From NCBI RefSeq assembly GCF_000145235.1, contig NC_014391.1, forward strand, positions 6,405,501 through 6,469,500: a DNA stretch of 64,000 nt, in the 5' to 3' direction. How positions within the stretch are numbered: position 1 is the stretch's first letter; every line of letters begins with the position of its first letter. A model generated the notes under the pieces. It did no database searches. It had not been told where the DNA came from and worked only from the letters and a program-made list of their open reading frames with translations. Below, in pieces: positions 42,318-50,641 of this stretch. Made by a program: the position numbers and the translations under genes. The stretch comes from Micromonospora aurantiaca ATCC 27029. GTDB lineage: Bacteria; Actinomycetota; Actinomycetes; Mycobacteriales; Micromonosporaceae.

Positions 42318-42327
42318 GACGGCGTGA
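42151..42327 (+). CDS. repeat-encoded short ORF coupled between two operon genes
   Basis: A 58-residue frame starts at ATG 42151, overlapping the SIS stop (ATGA), and ends at TGA 42325-42327, overlapping the ROK kinase GTG (GTGA). It encodes MSERTERSEGRERMRSRHG three times, then QTA. No known domain. The frame-preserving 57-bp unit and both stop/start overlaps would let ribosomes pass from the SIS gene to the kinase gene by coupling. It may have no function as a protein. Confidence 0.5.
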   Translation: MSERTERSEGRERMRSRHGMSERTERSEGRERMRSRHGMSERTERSEGRERMRSRQTA

Positions 42328-43256
42328 GCGCAGGCGACGAGGTCGTCGTCGCGCTGGACGTGGGCGGCACCGGGATGAAGTGCGCCCTGGTCCGGCCGGA
42401 CGGCACGACTGTGCACACCGAACGGCACGCCACCGAAGCGCAGCGGGGCCCGGAGGCGGTGGTCGGCACCATCCTCGACGTGGCCGAAGGACTCGCCGGC
42501 AAGGCCCGCGCCGACGGCCGTACCCCGGTGGCCTGCGGCATCGCCGTACCCGGAGTGGTCGACGAGGCGCGCGGCGTGGCGGTCTGGTCGGCGAACGTGG
42601 GCTTCCGGGACGTACCCCTGCGGGAGCTGGCGGGCACGCGGCTGGGACTGCCGGCGGCGCTCGGCCACGACGTGCGGGCGGGCGGTCTGGCCGAGGCCCG
42701 GCTCGGCGCCGGGCGGGACGGCGGGCATGTGCTGTTCGTCGCGATCGGCACCGGCATCGCCGCCGCCCACGTGGTCGACGGGTCGGCCGCCACCGGCGCG
42801 CACGGCGCCGCCGGGGAGATCGGCCACATCCTGGTACGCCCCGGCGGCCCGCGCTGCGGATGCGGGCGGACCGGCTGCCTGGAGGCGGTGTCGTCGGCCT
42901 CGGCGATCGGACGCCGGTACGCCGAGCTGTCAGGTGCGCCCACCACCGCCGCCCAGGTGGCCGACCGGGCGGCCGCCGGTGAGCCGCTCGCCGTGGAGGT
43001 GTGGCAGGAGGCGGTAGAGGCCCTCGCCGACGGACTCGCCACCGGGCAGGCGCTCTACGATGTCTCGACAGTGGTGCTCGGCGGCGGGCTGGCCCAGGCC
43101 GGTCCCCGGCTGTTCGACCCGCTGCGGACGGCGTTGCGCGAGCGGCTGACGTTCCACCGCGAGCCGCGCCTGGTCGCGGCCGACCTCGGTGACGAGGCCG
43201 GCTGCCTGGGCGCCGCCCTGCTGGCCCTGGACACCCTGGCGAAGGAGAGTCGATGA
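42324..43256 (+). CDS. ROK-family sugar kinase
   Basis: The 310-residue protein has the phosphate-binding motif LDVGGTGMKCALV (about 11-23), GIAVPGVVD, FVAIGTGIAAAHVV, and the ROK zinc-binding CGCGRTGCLEAV (about 177-188). ROK kinases phosphorylate glucose, GlcNAc or ManNAc; operon context (SIS, NagA) suggests GlcNAc or a related amino sugar. GTG 42324; its stop overlaps the nagA ATG (ATGA). Confidence 0.92.
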   Translation: MSAGDEVVVALDVGGTGMKCALVRPDGTTVHTERHATEAQRGPEAVVGTILDVAEGLAGKARADGRTPVACGIAVPGVVDEARGVAVWSANVGFRDVPLRELAGTRLGLPAALGHDVRAGGLAEARLGAGRDGGHVLFVAIGTGIAAAHVVDGSAATGAHGAAGEIGHILVRPGGPRCGCGRTGCLEAVSSASAIGRRYAELSGAPTTAAQVADRAAAGEPLAVEVWQEAVEALADGLATGQALYDVSTVVLGGGLAQAGPRLFDPLRTALRERLTFHREPRLVAADLGDEAGCLGAALLALDTLAKESR

Positions 43257-44362
43257 CCCGGCGCGTGACCGGCAAGGTGGTGACCCCGACCGGCGTCATC
43301 CGGCAGGGTTGCGTGGAGATCGCCGACGGGCGGATCACCGCTGTCGCCGAGTATCCGTCGGTGCGCGACGGCCACTGGATCGTGCCGGGCTTCGTGGACA
43401 TGCACACCCACGGCGGCGGCGGGCACACGTTCACCACCGGCGACGCGGAGTCGGCCCGGCAGGCCGCCGCGTTCCACAGCGGGCACGGCACCACCACGCT
43501 GCTGGCGAGCCTGGTCAGTTCCCCGTTCGAGCTGATGCGCGACGCGACCGCCGCCTACCGTCCGCTGGTGGAGTCCGGCGTGCTCGCCGGCGTCCACTTC
43601 GAAGGCCCGTACCTGTCCGCCGACCGCTGCGGCGCGCAGAACCCGGAGTTCCTGCGCGACCCGTCCACCGCGGAGCTGACCGAGCTGATCGAGCTGGGCG
43701 GCGGCGCCGTACGCATGGTCACCATCGCTCCCGAGCGGGACGGCGCCACCAAGGCGATCGAGCTGCTGGTGTCGCACGGCGTGGTCGTGGCGGTCGGGCA
43801 CACCGACGCCACCTGGGAGCAGACCCGGGCGGCGGTGGCCGCGGGCGCGACGGTCGGCACCCACCTGTTCAACGGGATGCGCCCGGTGCACCACCGCGAG
43901 CCCGGCCCGGTGGTGGCGCTGCTGGAGGCCCCGAACGTGGTGTGCGAGCTGGTCGCCGACGGGGTGCACCTGCACGACGGCATGCTCGGCTTCGCCACGT
44001 CGGTGGCCGGCCCGGAGCGGGCCGCGCTGATCACCGACGCGATGGCCGCCGCCGGGATGCCGGACGGCGAGTACGAGCTGGGCGGCCAGGCGGTCACCGT
44101 GTCCGGTGGGGTGGCCCGGCTCAGCCGTGACGGCGCGATCGCCGGCAGCACGCTCACGATGGACGCGGCGCTGCGGCACGCGGTCGGCGCGGGTGTGGCC
44201 CTGCCGGACGCCTGCCGGATGGTCGCCACCACCCCGGCCCGCGCGATCGGCCTGGGCGACCGGGTGGGCGCGCTGGTCGCCGGGCTGCGCGCCGACCTGG
44301 TGATGTTGGACGACGACCTGAACGTGGTGCGGGTGATGCGCGGCGGTGACTGGGTGGAGTGA
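43253..44362 (+). CDS. nagA: N-acetylglucosamine-6-phosphate deacetylase
   Basis: The 369-residue amidohydrolase has the metal-binding HxH in VPGFVDMHTHGGGG (about 50), HFEGPYLS with the Glu of the metal site, VAVGHTDATWEQT, LFNGMRPVHHREPG and the catalytic Asp in LITDAMAAAG (about 262). It removes acetate from GlcNAc-6-phosphate to give glucosamine-6-phosphate, the step between the ROK kinase and the SIS isomerase. It ends the operon. Confidence 0.95.
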   Translation: MTRRVTGKVVTPTGVIRQGCVEIADGRITAVAEYPSVRDGHWIVPGFVDMHTHGGGGHTFTTGDAESARQAAAFHSGHGTTTLLASLVSSPFELMRDATAAYRPLVESGVLAGVHFEGPYLSADRCGAQNPEFLRDPSTAELTELIELGGGAVRMVTIAPERDGATKAIELLVSHGVVVAVGHTDATWEQTRAAVAAGATVGTHLFNGMRPVHHREPGPVVALLEAPNVVCELVADGVHLHDGMLGFATSVAGPERAALITDAMAAAGMPDGEYELGGQAVTVSGGVARLSRDGAIAGSTLTMDAALRHAVGAGVALPDACRMVATTPARAIGLGDRVGALVAGLRADLVMLDDDLNVVRVMRGGDWVE

Positions 44363-44375
44363 TCCGCCCCCGCCG

Positions 44376-45584
44376 TCAGGCGCTCGGCACCTCGACGCCG
44401 AGCACCGCCTGCTCGTCCGGCCGGTGCACGAGCACGTCGGCCAGGTACGACTGCACCGCCCGGCGCATCCCGACGTCCCGCCCGGCCTGCTCGGAGAGCA
44501 GCCACTTGTGCTCGATGATCTGGGCGAACAGCTCCTGCGGCTCCAGCTTGTTCCGCAGGTGCGCAGGCACGGCCCGGACCACCGGCTCGAAGACCTCGGT
44601 CAGCCAGCGGTGCGCCGCTTGCTGCTCGTCGGTCAGGTCGCTCTCCAGCCGGTAGGCGTCGAGGTCGTTGAGGAGCCTGCGGGCCTGGTTCTCCTCGGCA
44701 TCCAGGCCGGTCAGGCGCAGCAGCCGCCGGGTGTGGTAGCCGGCGTCCACCACCTTCGGCCGAACCAGGTAGCGACCGTTGTCGACTGTCGACATGGCCA
44801 CCTCGGCCACGTCGAAGCCCAGCTCGTTGAGGCGGCGGATGCGCCCCTCGATGTCGTGCCGGGCGGCGCGCTCGACCTGCTGCTCGTAGGTGATCTCGTG
44901 CCAGAGCCGCTCGTAGCGCTGCACGACCTCCTCGCAGACCACCTCCGGGTCGATCGACTCGTGCAGCAGGCCGGCGGCCTGGAGGTCGAGCGCCTCGCCG
45001 AAGATGTTGACCCGGGCGATCTCCAGGTCCTCGCCGCGCTGGCCGTTCGACAGCGACGGGTGCAGCGCGCCGGTCTCCGCGTCGACCAGGTACGCGGCGA
45101 ACGCGCCCGCGTCCCGCCGGAACAGCGTGTTCGACAGCGAGCAGTCGCCCCAGAAGAAGCCGGTCAGGTGCATCCGCACGATCAGCGCGGCCAGCGCGTC
45201 GAGCAGCCGGTTCATGGTCTCCGGGCGCAGCGTGTTGGAGAACAGCGCCCGGTAGGGCAGCGAGAACTGGAGGTGCCGGGTGATCAGCACCGGGTCCAGC
45301 GGTTCGCCGTCGTCGGTCTGCCGGTCGGCCACGATCGCGATGGCCTCGACCGACGGGAAGTCGATCCGCTCCAGCGCCCGCAGCAGGTCGTACTCGCGCT
45401 CGGCGACCCGCTCGCCGGTCTCCTTCACCGCGTAGACGTACCCGCCGAGCCGGACGAACCGCACGATGTGCCGGGAGATGCCCTGCGGCAGCGCCACCAG
45501 GTGTTCGGCAGGCCACTGCTCCAGCGGTGTCGACCAGGGGAGGTCGAGCAGCGCCGGGTCGACGAGAGCCGAGGTGATCCGCAC
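44376..45584 (-). CDS. DUF4032 kinase-like protein
   Basis: The 402-residue protein has kinase-like features: RFVRLGGYVYAVKETGERVAEREYDLLRAL (ATP-anchoring Lys/Glu), FFWGDCSLSNTLF (catalytic Asp...Asn) and YLVDAETGALH (DFG-like). The C-terminus carries the DUF4032 domain. It resembles lipopolysaccharide-kinase-like (Kdo/WaaP fold) proteins; its substrate in a Gram-positive is unknown. GTG 45584 start. It converges on nagA with 13 bp between stops. Confidence 0.82.
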   Translation of the reverse strand: MRITSALVDPALLDLPWSTPLEQWPAEHLVALPQGISRHIVRFVRLGGYVYAVKETGERVAEREYDLLRALERIDFPSVEAIAIVADRQTDDGEPLDPVLITRHLQFSLPYRALFSNTLRPETMNRLLDALAALIVRMHLTGFFWGDCSLSNTLFRRDAGAFAAYLVDAETGALHPSLSNGQRGEDLEIARVNIFGEALDLQAAGLLHESIDPEVVCEEVVQRYERLWHEITYEQQVERAARHDIEGRIRRLNELGFDVAEVAMSTVDNGRYLVRPKVVDAGYHTRRLLRLTGLDAEENQARRLLNDLDAYRLESDLTDEQQAAHRWLTEVFEPVVRAVPAHLRNKLEPQELFAQIIEHKWLLSEQAGRDVGMRRAVQSYLADVLVHRPDEQAVLGVEVPSA

Positions 45585-45695
45585 GGCAACCAGTGTGACC
45601 GCTGACCCCCGCGCCGCGCTTCCCTTCGTGGTTGGGCACACAGCCGCCGATGCCCGCGCCGCCCCGCCGCCGCCGGCGGCCGGTAGCGTGGTCGC

Positions 45696-46463
45696 GTGCG
45701 TCAGACCTCGGGGGTACGCGGTGACCTGCGGCTGCGGCCCGTCCGGCCGACCGGGTGGTGGTTCGACCTGCTGCTGCTCGCAGCAGTGGTGGCGCTGACC
45801 GTCGCGCTCGCCTCCGGTCACCTGTTCGGCCTCGACCGGGCGGTGGCCGACTGGTCCGACGAGAACCGCCCGGCCGCCGCCCGCTGGGTGGCGATGACGC
45901 TGAACCTGCTCGGCCAGGGCACGCCGCTGACGCTGCTCGCGGCCGGGCTGGGCGTGCTGCTGGCGTGGCGGCTGCGCTCGGTGCGGCCGCTGCTGCCGCC
46001 GGTGGCCGGGTTCGTGCTCACGTTCTTCACGATCGGCCCGCTGAAGGTGTGGACGGCCCGCCCGGCGCCGAGCGCCTCGGTCAAGGAGCCGTTCCTGTCG
46101 CCCGAGCAGACGCTGCCGCTGTTCCAGCACGACCTGCCGGTACGGTTCGCGCAGTCGTACCCGTCGGGGCACGTCGCCAACGCGATCGTCTGGTACGGCG
46201 TCCTGGCCCTGCTGCTGGCCCCGCTCGTGCGCACGCTCGGCCGCACAGTGCCGCCCCGACTGGCCACAGTGGTCCGGGTGGTGCCACCGGCGGTGGTCTT
46301 CTGCACCACCGTCTACCTGGGCTGGCACTGGCTGACCGACTCGGTCGCCGGGCTGCTGCTCGGCCTGCTGCTGGACCGCCTGCTGCACCGGGTGCCCTGG
46401 AACAGCCTGCCGCTGCCGGCGCGGCTCCACGGCTGGGCCCGGCCGGCGGAGCATCTCGACTAG
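45696..46463 (+). CDS. PAP2 family phosphatase
   Basis: The 255-residue protein has six membrane segments and the PAP2 motifs K-x6-RP (LKVWTARPAPS), PSGH (YPSGHVANAIV) and a weaker third motif (TVYLGWHWLTDSVAG) in which the usual leading Ser-Arg is not obvious but the His...Asp pair is kept. Such enzymes remove phosphate from phosphatidic acid, undecaprenyl pyrophosphate or similar lipid phosphates outside the membrane. GTG 45696 start. The gene precedes the chitinase but has no evident link to it. Confidence 0.9.
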   Translation: MRQTSGVRGDLRLRPVRPTGWWFDLLLLAAVVALTVALASGHLFGLDRAVADWSDENRPAAARWVAMTLNLLGQGTPLTLLAAGLGVLLAWRLRSVRPLLPPVAGFVLTFFTIGPLKVWTARPAPSASVKEPFLSPEQTLPLFQHDLPVRFAQSYPSGHVANAIVWYGVLALLLAPLVRTLGRTVPPRLATVVRVVPPAVVFCTTVYLGWHWLTDSVAGLLLGLLLDRLLHRVPWNSLPLPARLHGWARPAEHLD

Positions 46464-46474
46464 CAGTCCGCCTC

Positions 46475-46537
46475 TTGTCTCGGCGTATCGACACCGGTAT
46501 ACATTTAGCAACCTTAACAGTTAAGTTTGTTAAATGT
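46475..46537 (+). promoter_or_regulatory. chitinase promoter with 37-bp operator palindrome
   Basis: -35 TTGTCT (46475-46480) and -10 TATACA (46498-46503) are spaced by 17 bases. A 37-bp AT-rich near-palindrome covers 46501-46537: left arm ACATTTAGCAACCTTAAC, centre A, right arm GTTAAGTTTGTTAAATGT, 16 of 18 positions paired. It overlaps the -10 box and transcript start and ends at the Shine-Dalgarno, so a repressor could block both transcription and translation. Confidence 0.75.
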
Positions 46538-46548
46538 AGGAGGTGCGC

Positions 46549-49101
46549 GTGCTGGCGAGACGAATCAGCCGCTGGCTGTCGGCCGGCGCCGCCGGTCTGC
46601 TGACCGCGATGATGGCGGTGGTCGTGGCCGCCCCGGACGCCCGGTCGGCCGCCGCCGACGACGAGGCGTGCCGACCCGACGGGCTCTACCGCACGCCCGG
46701 GGTCTCGGTGCCCTACTGCACCGTCTACGACACCGCGGGCCGGGAGAAGATGGGTGCGGACCACACCCGCCGGATCATCGGCTACTTCACCAGCTGGCGG
46801 ACCGGCCGCAACGGCGCCCCGGCCTACCTGGTGAACCAGATCCCCTGGCAGAAGGTCACCCACATCAACTACGCGTTCGCCCACGTCGACGGCGGCAACC
46901 GCATCTCCGTGGGCGACCCCGGCGCCCCGGACAACCCGGCGACGAACATGACCTGGCCCGGCGTGGCCGGTGCCGAGATGGACCCGGCCCTGCCGTACAC
47001 CGGGCACTTCAACCTGCTCAACAAGTACAAGAAGCAGAACCCCGGAGTCCGCACGCTGATCAGCGTCGGCGGCTGGGCCGAGACCGGCGGCTTCATCGAC
47101 GACAGCGGCAACCGCATCGACTCCGGCGGCTTCTACCGGATGACCACCACCGGCACCAACACGGTGAACACCGCCGGCATCAACACGTTCGCCGACTCGG
47201 TGGTGACGTTCCTGCGCACGTACGGCTTCGACGGGGTGGACATCGACTACGAGTACCCCACCTCCAACAACAAGGCCGGCAACCCGCTCGACTTCGCCCA
47301 GGCCGACGCCAAGCGGGCCGGTCTCAACGCCTCGTACCAGGTGCTGATGCGCACGCTGCGGGAGAAGCTCGACCGGGCCGCCGCCACCGACGGCAGGCAC
47401 TACCTGCTCACCGTGGCCGCGCCCGCGTCCGGCTGGCTGCTGCGCGGGATGGAGTCCTACCAGGCGTTGCAGTACCTCGACTACGTCAACGCGATGTCCT
47501 ACGACCTGCACGGCGCGTGGAACCACTTCGTCGGGCCGAACGCGGCGCTCTACGACAACGGCGACGACGCCGAGCTGGCCGCGGGCGGCGTGTACGGCGC
47601 CTACTCCGGCATCGGCTACCTGAACACCGACTGGGCGTACCACTACTTCCGGGGCGCGCTGCCCAGCGGCAGGGTGAACATCGGCGTGCCCTACTACACC
47701 CGGGGCTGGCAGGGCGTCACCGGCGGCACCAACGGCCTGTGGGGACGGGCGGCGCTGCCCGACCAGACCAAGTGTCCGGCCGGCACCGGCGGCTCGATCG
47801 GCTCCACCACCCCCTGCGGCAACGGCGCGGTCGGCATCGACAACCTCTGGCACGACCTCGACGCCGCCGGCAACGAGGTGCCCGGCGGCGCCAACCCGAT
47901 GTGGCACGCGAAGAACCTCCAGGCCGGCATCACCGGCGACTACCTGGCCGGATACGGCCTCACCCCGGCCACCGACCCGGCCGACCGGATCAGCGGCAGC
48001 TACGCCCGTAACTACTCGGCCGCGCTGGTCGCGCCCTGGCTGTGGAACGCGGAGAAGAAGGTCTTCCTCTCCACCGAGGACGACCAGTCGCTCGCCGCCA
48101 AGGCCGACTACGTCGCGGCCAAGGGCCTCGGCGGCGTGATGATCTGGGAACTCGCCGGCGACTACGCCTACGACTCCGCCAAGGGCCAGTACGGCATGGG
48201 CGACACGCTGACCACGCTGCTCTACGACCGGCTGAAGGCCGCACCGGCGTACGGCGCCCGCAAGGCGGGCATCACCATGCCCACCCGGACGCTGGACGTG
48301 GCAGTCGGCATGGGTGGTTTCGCGCTCGGCGACAACAACTACCCGATCAACCCCGAGCTGCGGCTGACCAACAACACCGGCGCGCCGATCCCGGCCGGCG
48401 CGCACCTGGAGTTCGACTATCCCACCACCACCCCGGCCACGCTCAGCCAGCAGTCCGGCTGGGCGCTCACCACTGTCACCACCGGCCACACCGGCAGCAA
48501 CGTGGGCGGCTTGAAGGGCGACCACAACCGGGTACGCCTCACCGTGCCGGCCGCAATCGCGCCCGGCTCGTACGCCGAGGTGACGCTCAACTATCAGCTC
48601 CCGATCTCCGGCCCGGCCAACTTCACGCTCGCCTTCGGCGGCCAGACGTACGCGCTGGCCGGGGACTGGGCACGTGGTGGCGAGGTGGTCACGCCGTCGC
48701 CCAGCCCGAGCGGTTCCGTCCCACCCGGCGGGGGCACCTGCACCGCGCCGGCCTGGTCGGCGTCCACCGCGTACTCCGGCGGTGCAACCGTCTCGCACGC
48801 CGGACGGACCTGGAGCGCGAAGTGGTGGACCCAGGGCGAGACGCCGGGCAGCGCCGCGGTCTGGGCCGACCAGGGTGCCTGCACGGGCTCCCCGACGCCG
48901 ACCACCTCCCCGACGCCCACCGGCTCGCCGTCACCCACCGGCGGTGCATGTGCCGCGCCGGCCTGGGCCGCGGGCACCGCGTACCCCGGAGGTGCCGTGG
49001 TGTCCTACGGCGGACACCGGTGGACCTCCCGGTGGTGGACCCAGGGAGACGTGCCGGGGACCAACAGCCAGGGCGTGTGGACCGACAACGGGCCCTGCTG
49101 A
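46549..49101 (+). CDS. secreted GH18 chitinase with two carbohydrate-binding modules
   Basis: The 850-residue protein has a signal peptide (about 1-38), a GH18 barrel with catalytic DGVDIDYEYP (about 228-237), a SVGGWAE substrate strand and AMSYDLHGAW, an insertion domain, a beta-sandwich module (about 580-700), a Pro/Ser-rich linker, and two C-terminal CBM5/12-type chitin-binding modules (APAWSASTAYSGGATVSHAGRTW...W; APAWAAGTAYPGGAVVSYGGHRW...W). It cleaves chitin outside the cell. GTG 46549 is taken because AGGAGG stands 5 bases before it; the GTG at 46543 overlaps that SD. Its products would feed the amino-sugar operon at 41-44 kb. Confidence 0.95.
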   Translation: MLARRISRWLSAGAAGLLTAMMAVVVAAPDARSAAADDEACRPDGLYRTPGVSVPYCTVYDTAGREKMGADHTRRIIGYFTSWRTGRNGAPAYLVNQIPWQKVTHINYAFAHVDGGNRISVGDPGAPDNPATNMTWPGVAGAEMDPALPYTGHFNLLNKYKKQNPGVRTLISVGGWAETGGFIDDSGNRIDSGGFYRMTTTGTNTVNTAGINTFADSVVTFLRTYGFDGVDIDYEYPTSNNKAGNPLDFAQADAKRAGLNASYQVLMRTLREKLDRAAATDGRHYLLTVAAPASGWLLRGMESYQALQYLDYVNAMSYDLHGAWNHFVGPNAALYDNGDDAELAAGGVYGAYSGIGYLNTDWAYHYFRGALPSGRVNIGVPYYTRGWQGVTGGTNGLWGRAALPDQTKCPAGTGGSIGSTTPCGNGAVGIDNLWHDLDAAGNEVPGGANPMWHAKNLQAGITGDYLAGYGLTPATDPADRISGSYARNYSAALVAPWLWNAEKKVFLSTEDDQSLAAKADYVAAKGLGGVMIWELAGDYAYDSAKGQYGMGDTLTTLLYDRLKAAPAYGARKAGITMPTRTLDVAVGMGGFALGDNNYPINPELRLTNNTGAPIPAGAHLEFDYPTTTPATLSQQSGWALTTVTTGHTGSNVGGLKGDHNRVRLTVPAAIAPGSYAEVTLNYQLPISGPANFTLAFGGQTYALAGDWARGGEVVTPSPSPSGSVPPGGGTCTAPAWSASTAYSGGATVSHAGRTWSAKWWTQGETPGSAAVWADQGACTGSPTPTTSPTPTGSPSPTGGACAAPAWAAGTAYPGGAVVSYGGHRWTSRWWTQGDVPGTNSQGVWTDNGPC

Positions 49102-49110
49102 ACCCGATCC

Positions 49111-49144
49111 CGGTGCCGCCGGCGGAATCCTGCCGGCGGCACCG
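49111..49144. terminator. 13-bp stem bidirectional terminator
   Basis: CGGTGCCGCCGGC (49111-49123) pairs perfectly with GCCGGCGGCACCG (49132-49144) across 8 bases. It lies between the convergent chitinase and GH25-like genes. Confidence 0.8.
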
Positions 49145-49198
49145 GCCGTTCACCCGGGGGACCCGGGCCTCCGGTGGGTGGAACGGCGGGCACGGCGC

Positions 49199-50344
49199 TC
49201 AGCCTGCCGTCCGGATCTCCACGATGCTGATCCGGGTACGGGTGCTGTAGGTCAGCCTGCGGCGGTGGTCGTCGTCCGCCGGCCGCACCGCCACCTGGAC
49301 GCGGATCTGGGTGCCCTTCGGCAGCTCGACCCGTTCGTCCGGCGTGCTCACCACGAACACCCCGCCGGTGGTCTCCGGGTCGACCGACACCCGCTCCTGC
49401 CGCAGCAACGGGGTGTCGTTCTCCGCGTCTCCGGGCCGGGTGTACTCGGCGCGTATCCGGACCAGGTCGTCACGCCGCAACCCGCGCAGGTCGACTGTCG
49501 CCTGGATGCTCACCAGCCCGGCCTCCGGCACCGTCCAGTGGTACAGGCCGGTGGCCCAGCGGATGGCGTGGAACCGGTCGGTGGTGTCGAGCGTGTCGCC
49601 GGCGTGCGCGGTGCTGTGGAAGGTGGCGATCACGTCCCGCTTCGTCGTCGTGGACGTCTTCTCGCCGATCAGCTTCGCGAAGTCGTCGGCGGTGCCGCGG
49701 AACGCGTCCGCGTCGCAGGTGTGCTGGCGGCCGATGATCGCCGAATCGGTGAACTGCCAGATGCGCGGCGTCTCCGCCGGCTTGCCGTAGCGCGTCCAGC
49801 CCGGGCCGGAGTCCCCGCCGGCCCGCGCGTACGCGGCCTTGAAGTCCTCGGCCACCCGGTACGGGTAGTCGGCGTTCCAGCGCGGGAAGTCGCCCAGGTC
49901 GTCGTCGCCGTACTGGCCGCGCGACGCGTACATCACCGCCACCTTGCCGGTGCGTTCCTCCAGTTCCCGGCCCACGTCGACGCCGATGTGCGGGGGCACG
50001 TCGTCGGTCGGCCAGCGCTCCAGGTCGATCTGCCAGAAGAACCCGTCGTACGTGCGCCACCAGGGGGTGTGCTTGTCGGCGTAGTCGATGGCGGTGGCCG
50101 CCTGGTCCTCGATGGAGACGTCGGAGTGCACCACCACGTACATGCCCAGGAACGGGATGCCCGCGTCCTTCGCGGCGGTGAGCATCACCCCGTAGTACTG
50201 GCTGTGGAACGTGCCGTCGCGCGACTGTTCCGTGCCCTTGTAGGTCATGAAGTCGATGCCCGCGGCGCGGGCGTCCCGGATCCGGTCGGCCGTCAACCCC
50301 CGGTCGACGTCGTAGTCACTGGCGTCCCAGCCGAAAAGCGTCAT
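49199..50344 (-). CDS. GH25-like lysozyme/glycoside hydrolase
   Basis: The 381-residue protein starts MTLFGWDASDYDVDRGLTADRIRDARAAG, with the GH25 catalytic pair in FFWQIDLERW (Asp...Glu) and WQFTDSAIIG, and a C-terminal beta-rich region of about 140 residues (LYHWTVPEAGLVSIQATVDL...). There is no clear signal peptide, so it may be released by lysis, or exported in another way. GH25 enzymes cleave the MurNAc-GlcNAc bond of peptidoglycan. GGGAGG precedes the ATG at 50344. Confidence 0.8.
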   Translation of the reverse strand: MTLFGWDASDYDVDRGLTADRIRDARAAGIDFMTYKGTEQSRDGTFHSQYYGVMLTAAKDAGIPFLGMYVVVHSDVSIEDQAATAIDYADKHTPWWRTYDGFFWQIDLERWPTDDVPPHIGVDVGRELEERTGKVAVMYASRGQYGDDDLGDFPRWNADYPYRVAEDFKAAYARAGGDSGPGWTRYGKPAETPRIWQFTDSAIIGRQHTCDADAFRGTADDFAKLIGEKTSTTTKRDVIATFHSTAHAGDTLDTTDRFHAIRWATGLYHWTVPEAGLVSIQATVDLRGLRRDDLVRIRAEYTRPGDAENDTPLLRQERVSVDPETTGGVFVVSTPDERVELPKGTQIRVQVAVRPADDDHRRRLTYSTRTRISIVEIRTAG

Positions 50345-50641
50345 GTGCGGTACCTCCCGCGTTCGCGGAGAAGACGTTCCCGAAATTGCCGGAGCCGATT
50401 CGAGGGCACCATTGCCCGATCGACGCAGAAAGAATCTGATCATCGCCATCGGATAATCGGCACGGAACATTTGCGAACCGCGCTGGCGGGGCGATTCGCT
50501 CCCGCTTTGACCTGCGTAAACGACTCTACCGAGGGGTTCGGCGATCGGCCACCGCTGAACGCGATTAATTATGCAAATCATTTTCGTCAATTTCCGGGCG
50601 GCGGGCACCTGCCGTTCACCTGAGCGCCCTAGGCTGCCGGT
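50345..50641. other. intergenic region between GH25-like and APC genes
   Basis: A 297-bp divergent region with AT-rich segments (about 50560-50600) and a minus-strand TTGACG, but no convincing -10 at the standard spacing. Nothing like an operator or RNA structure is evident. Confidence 0.5.
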
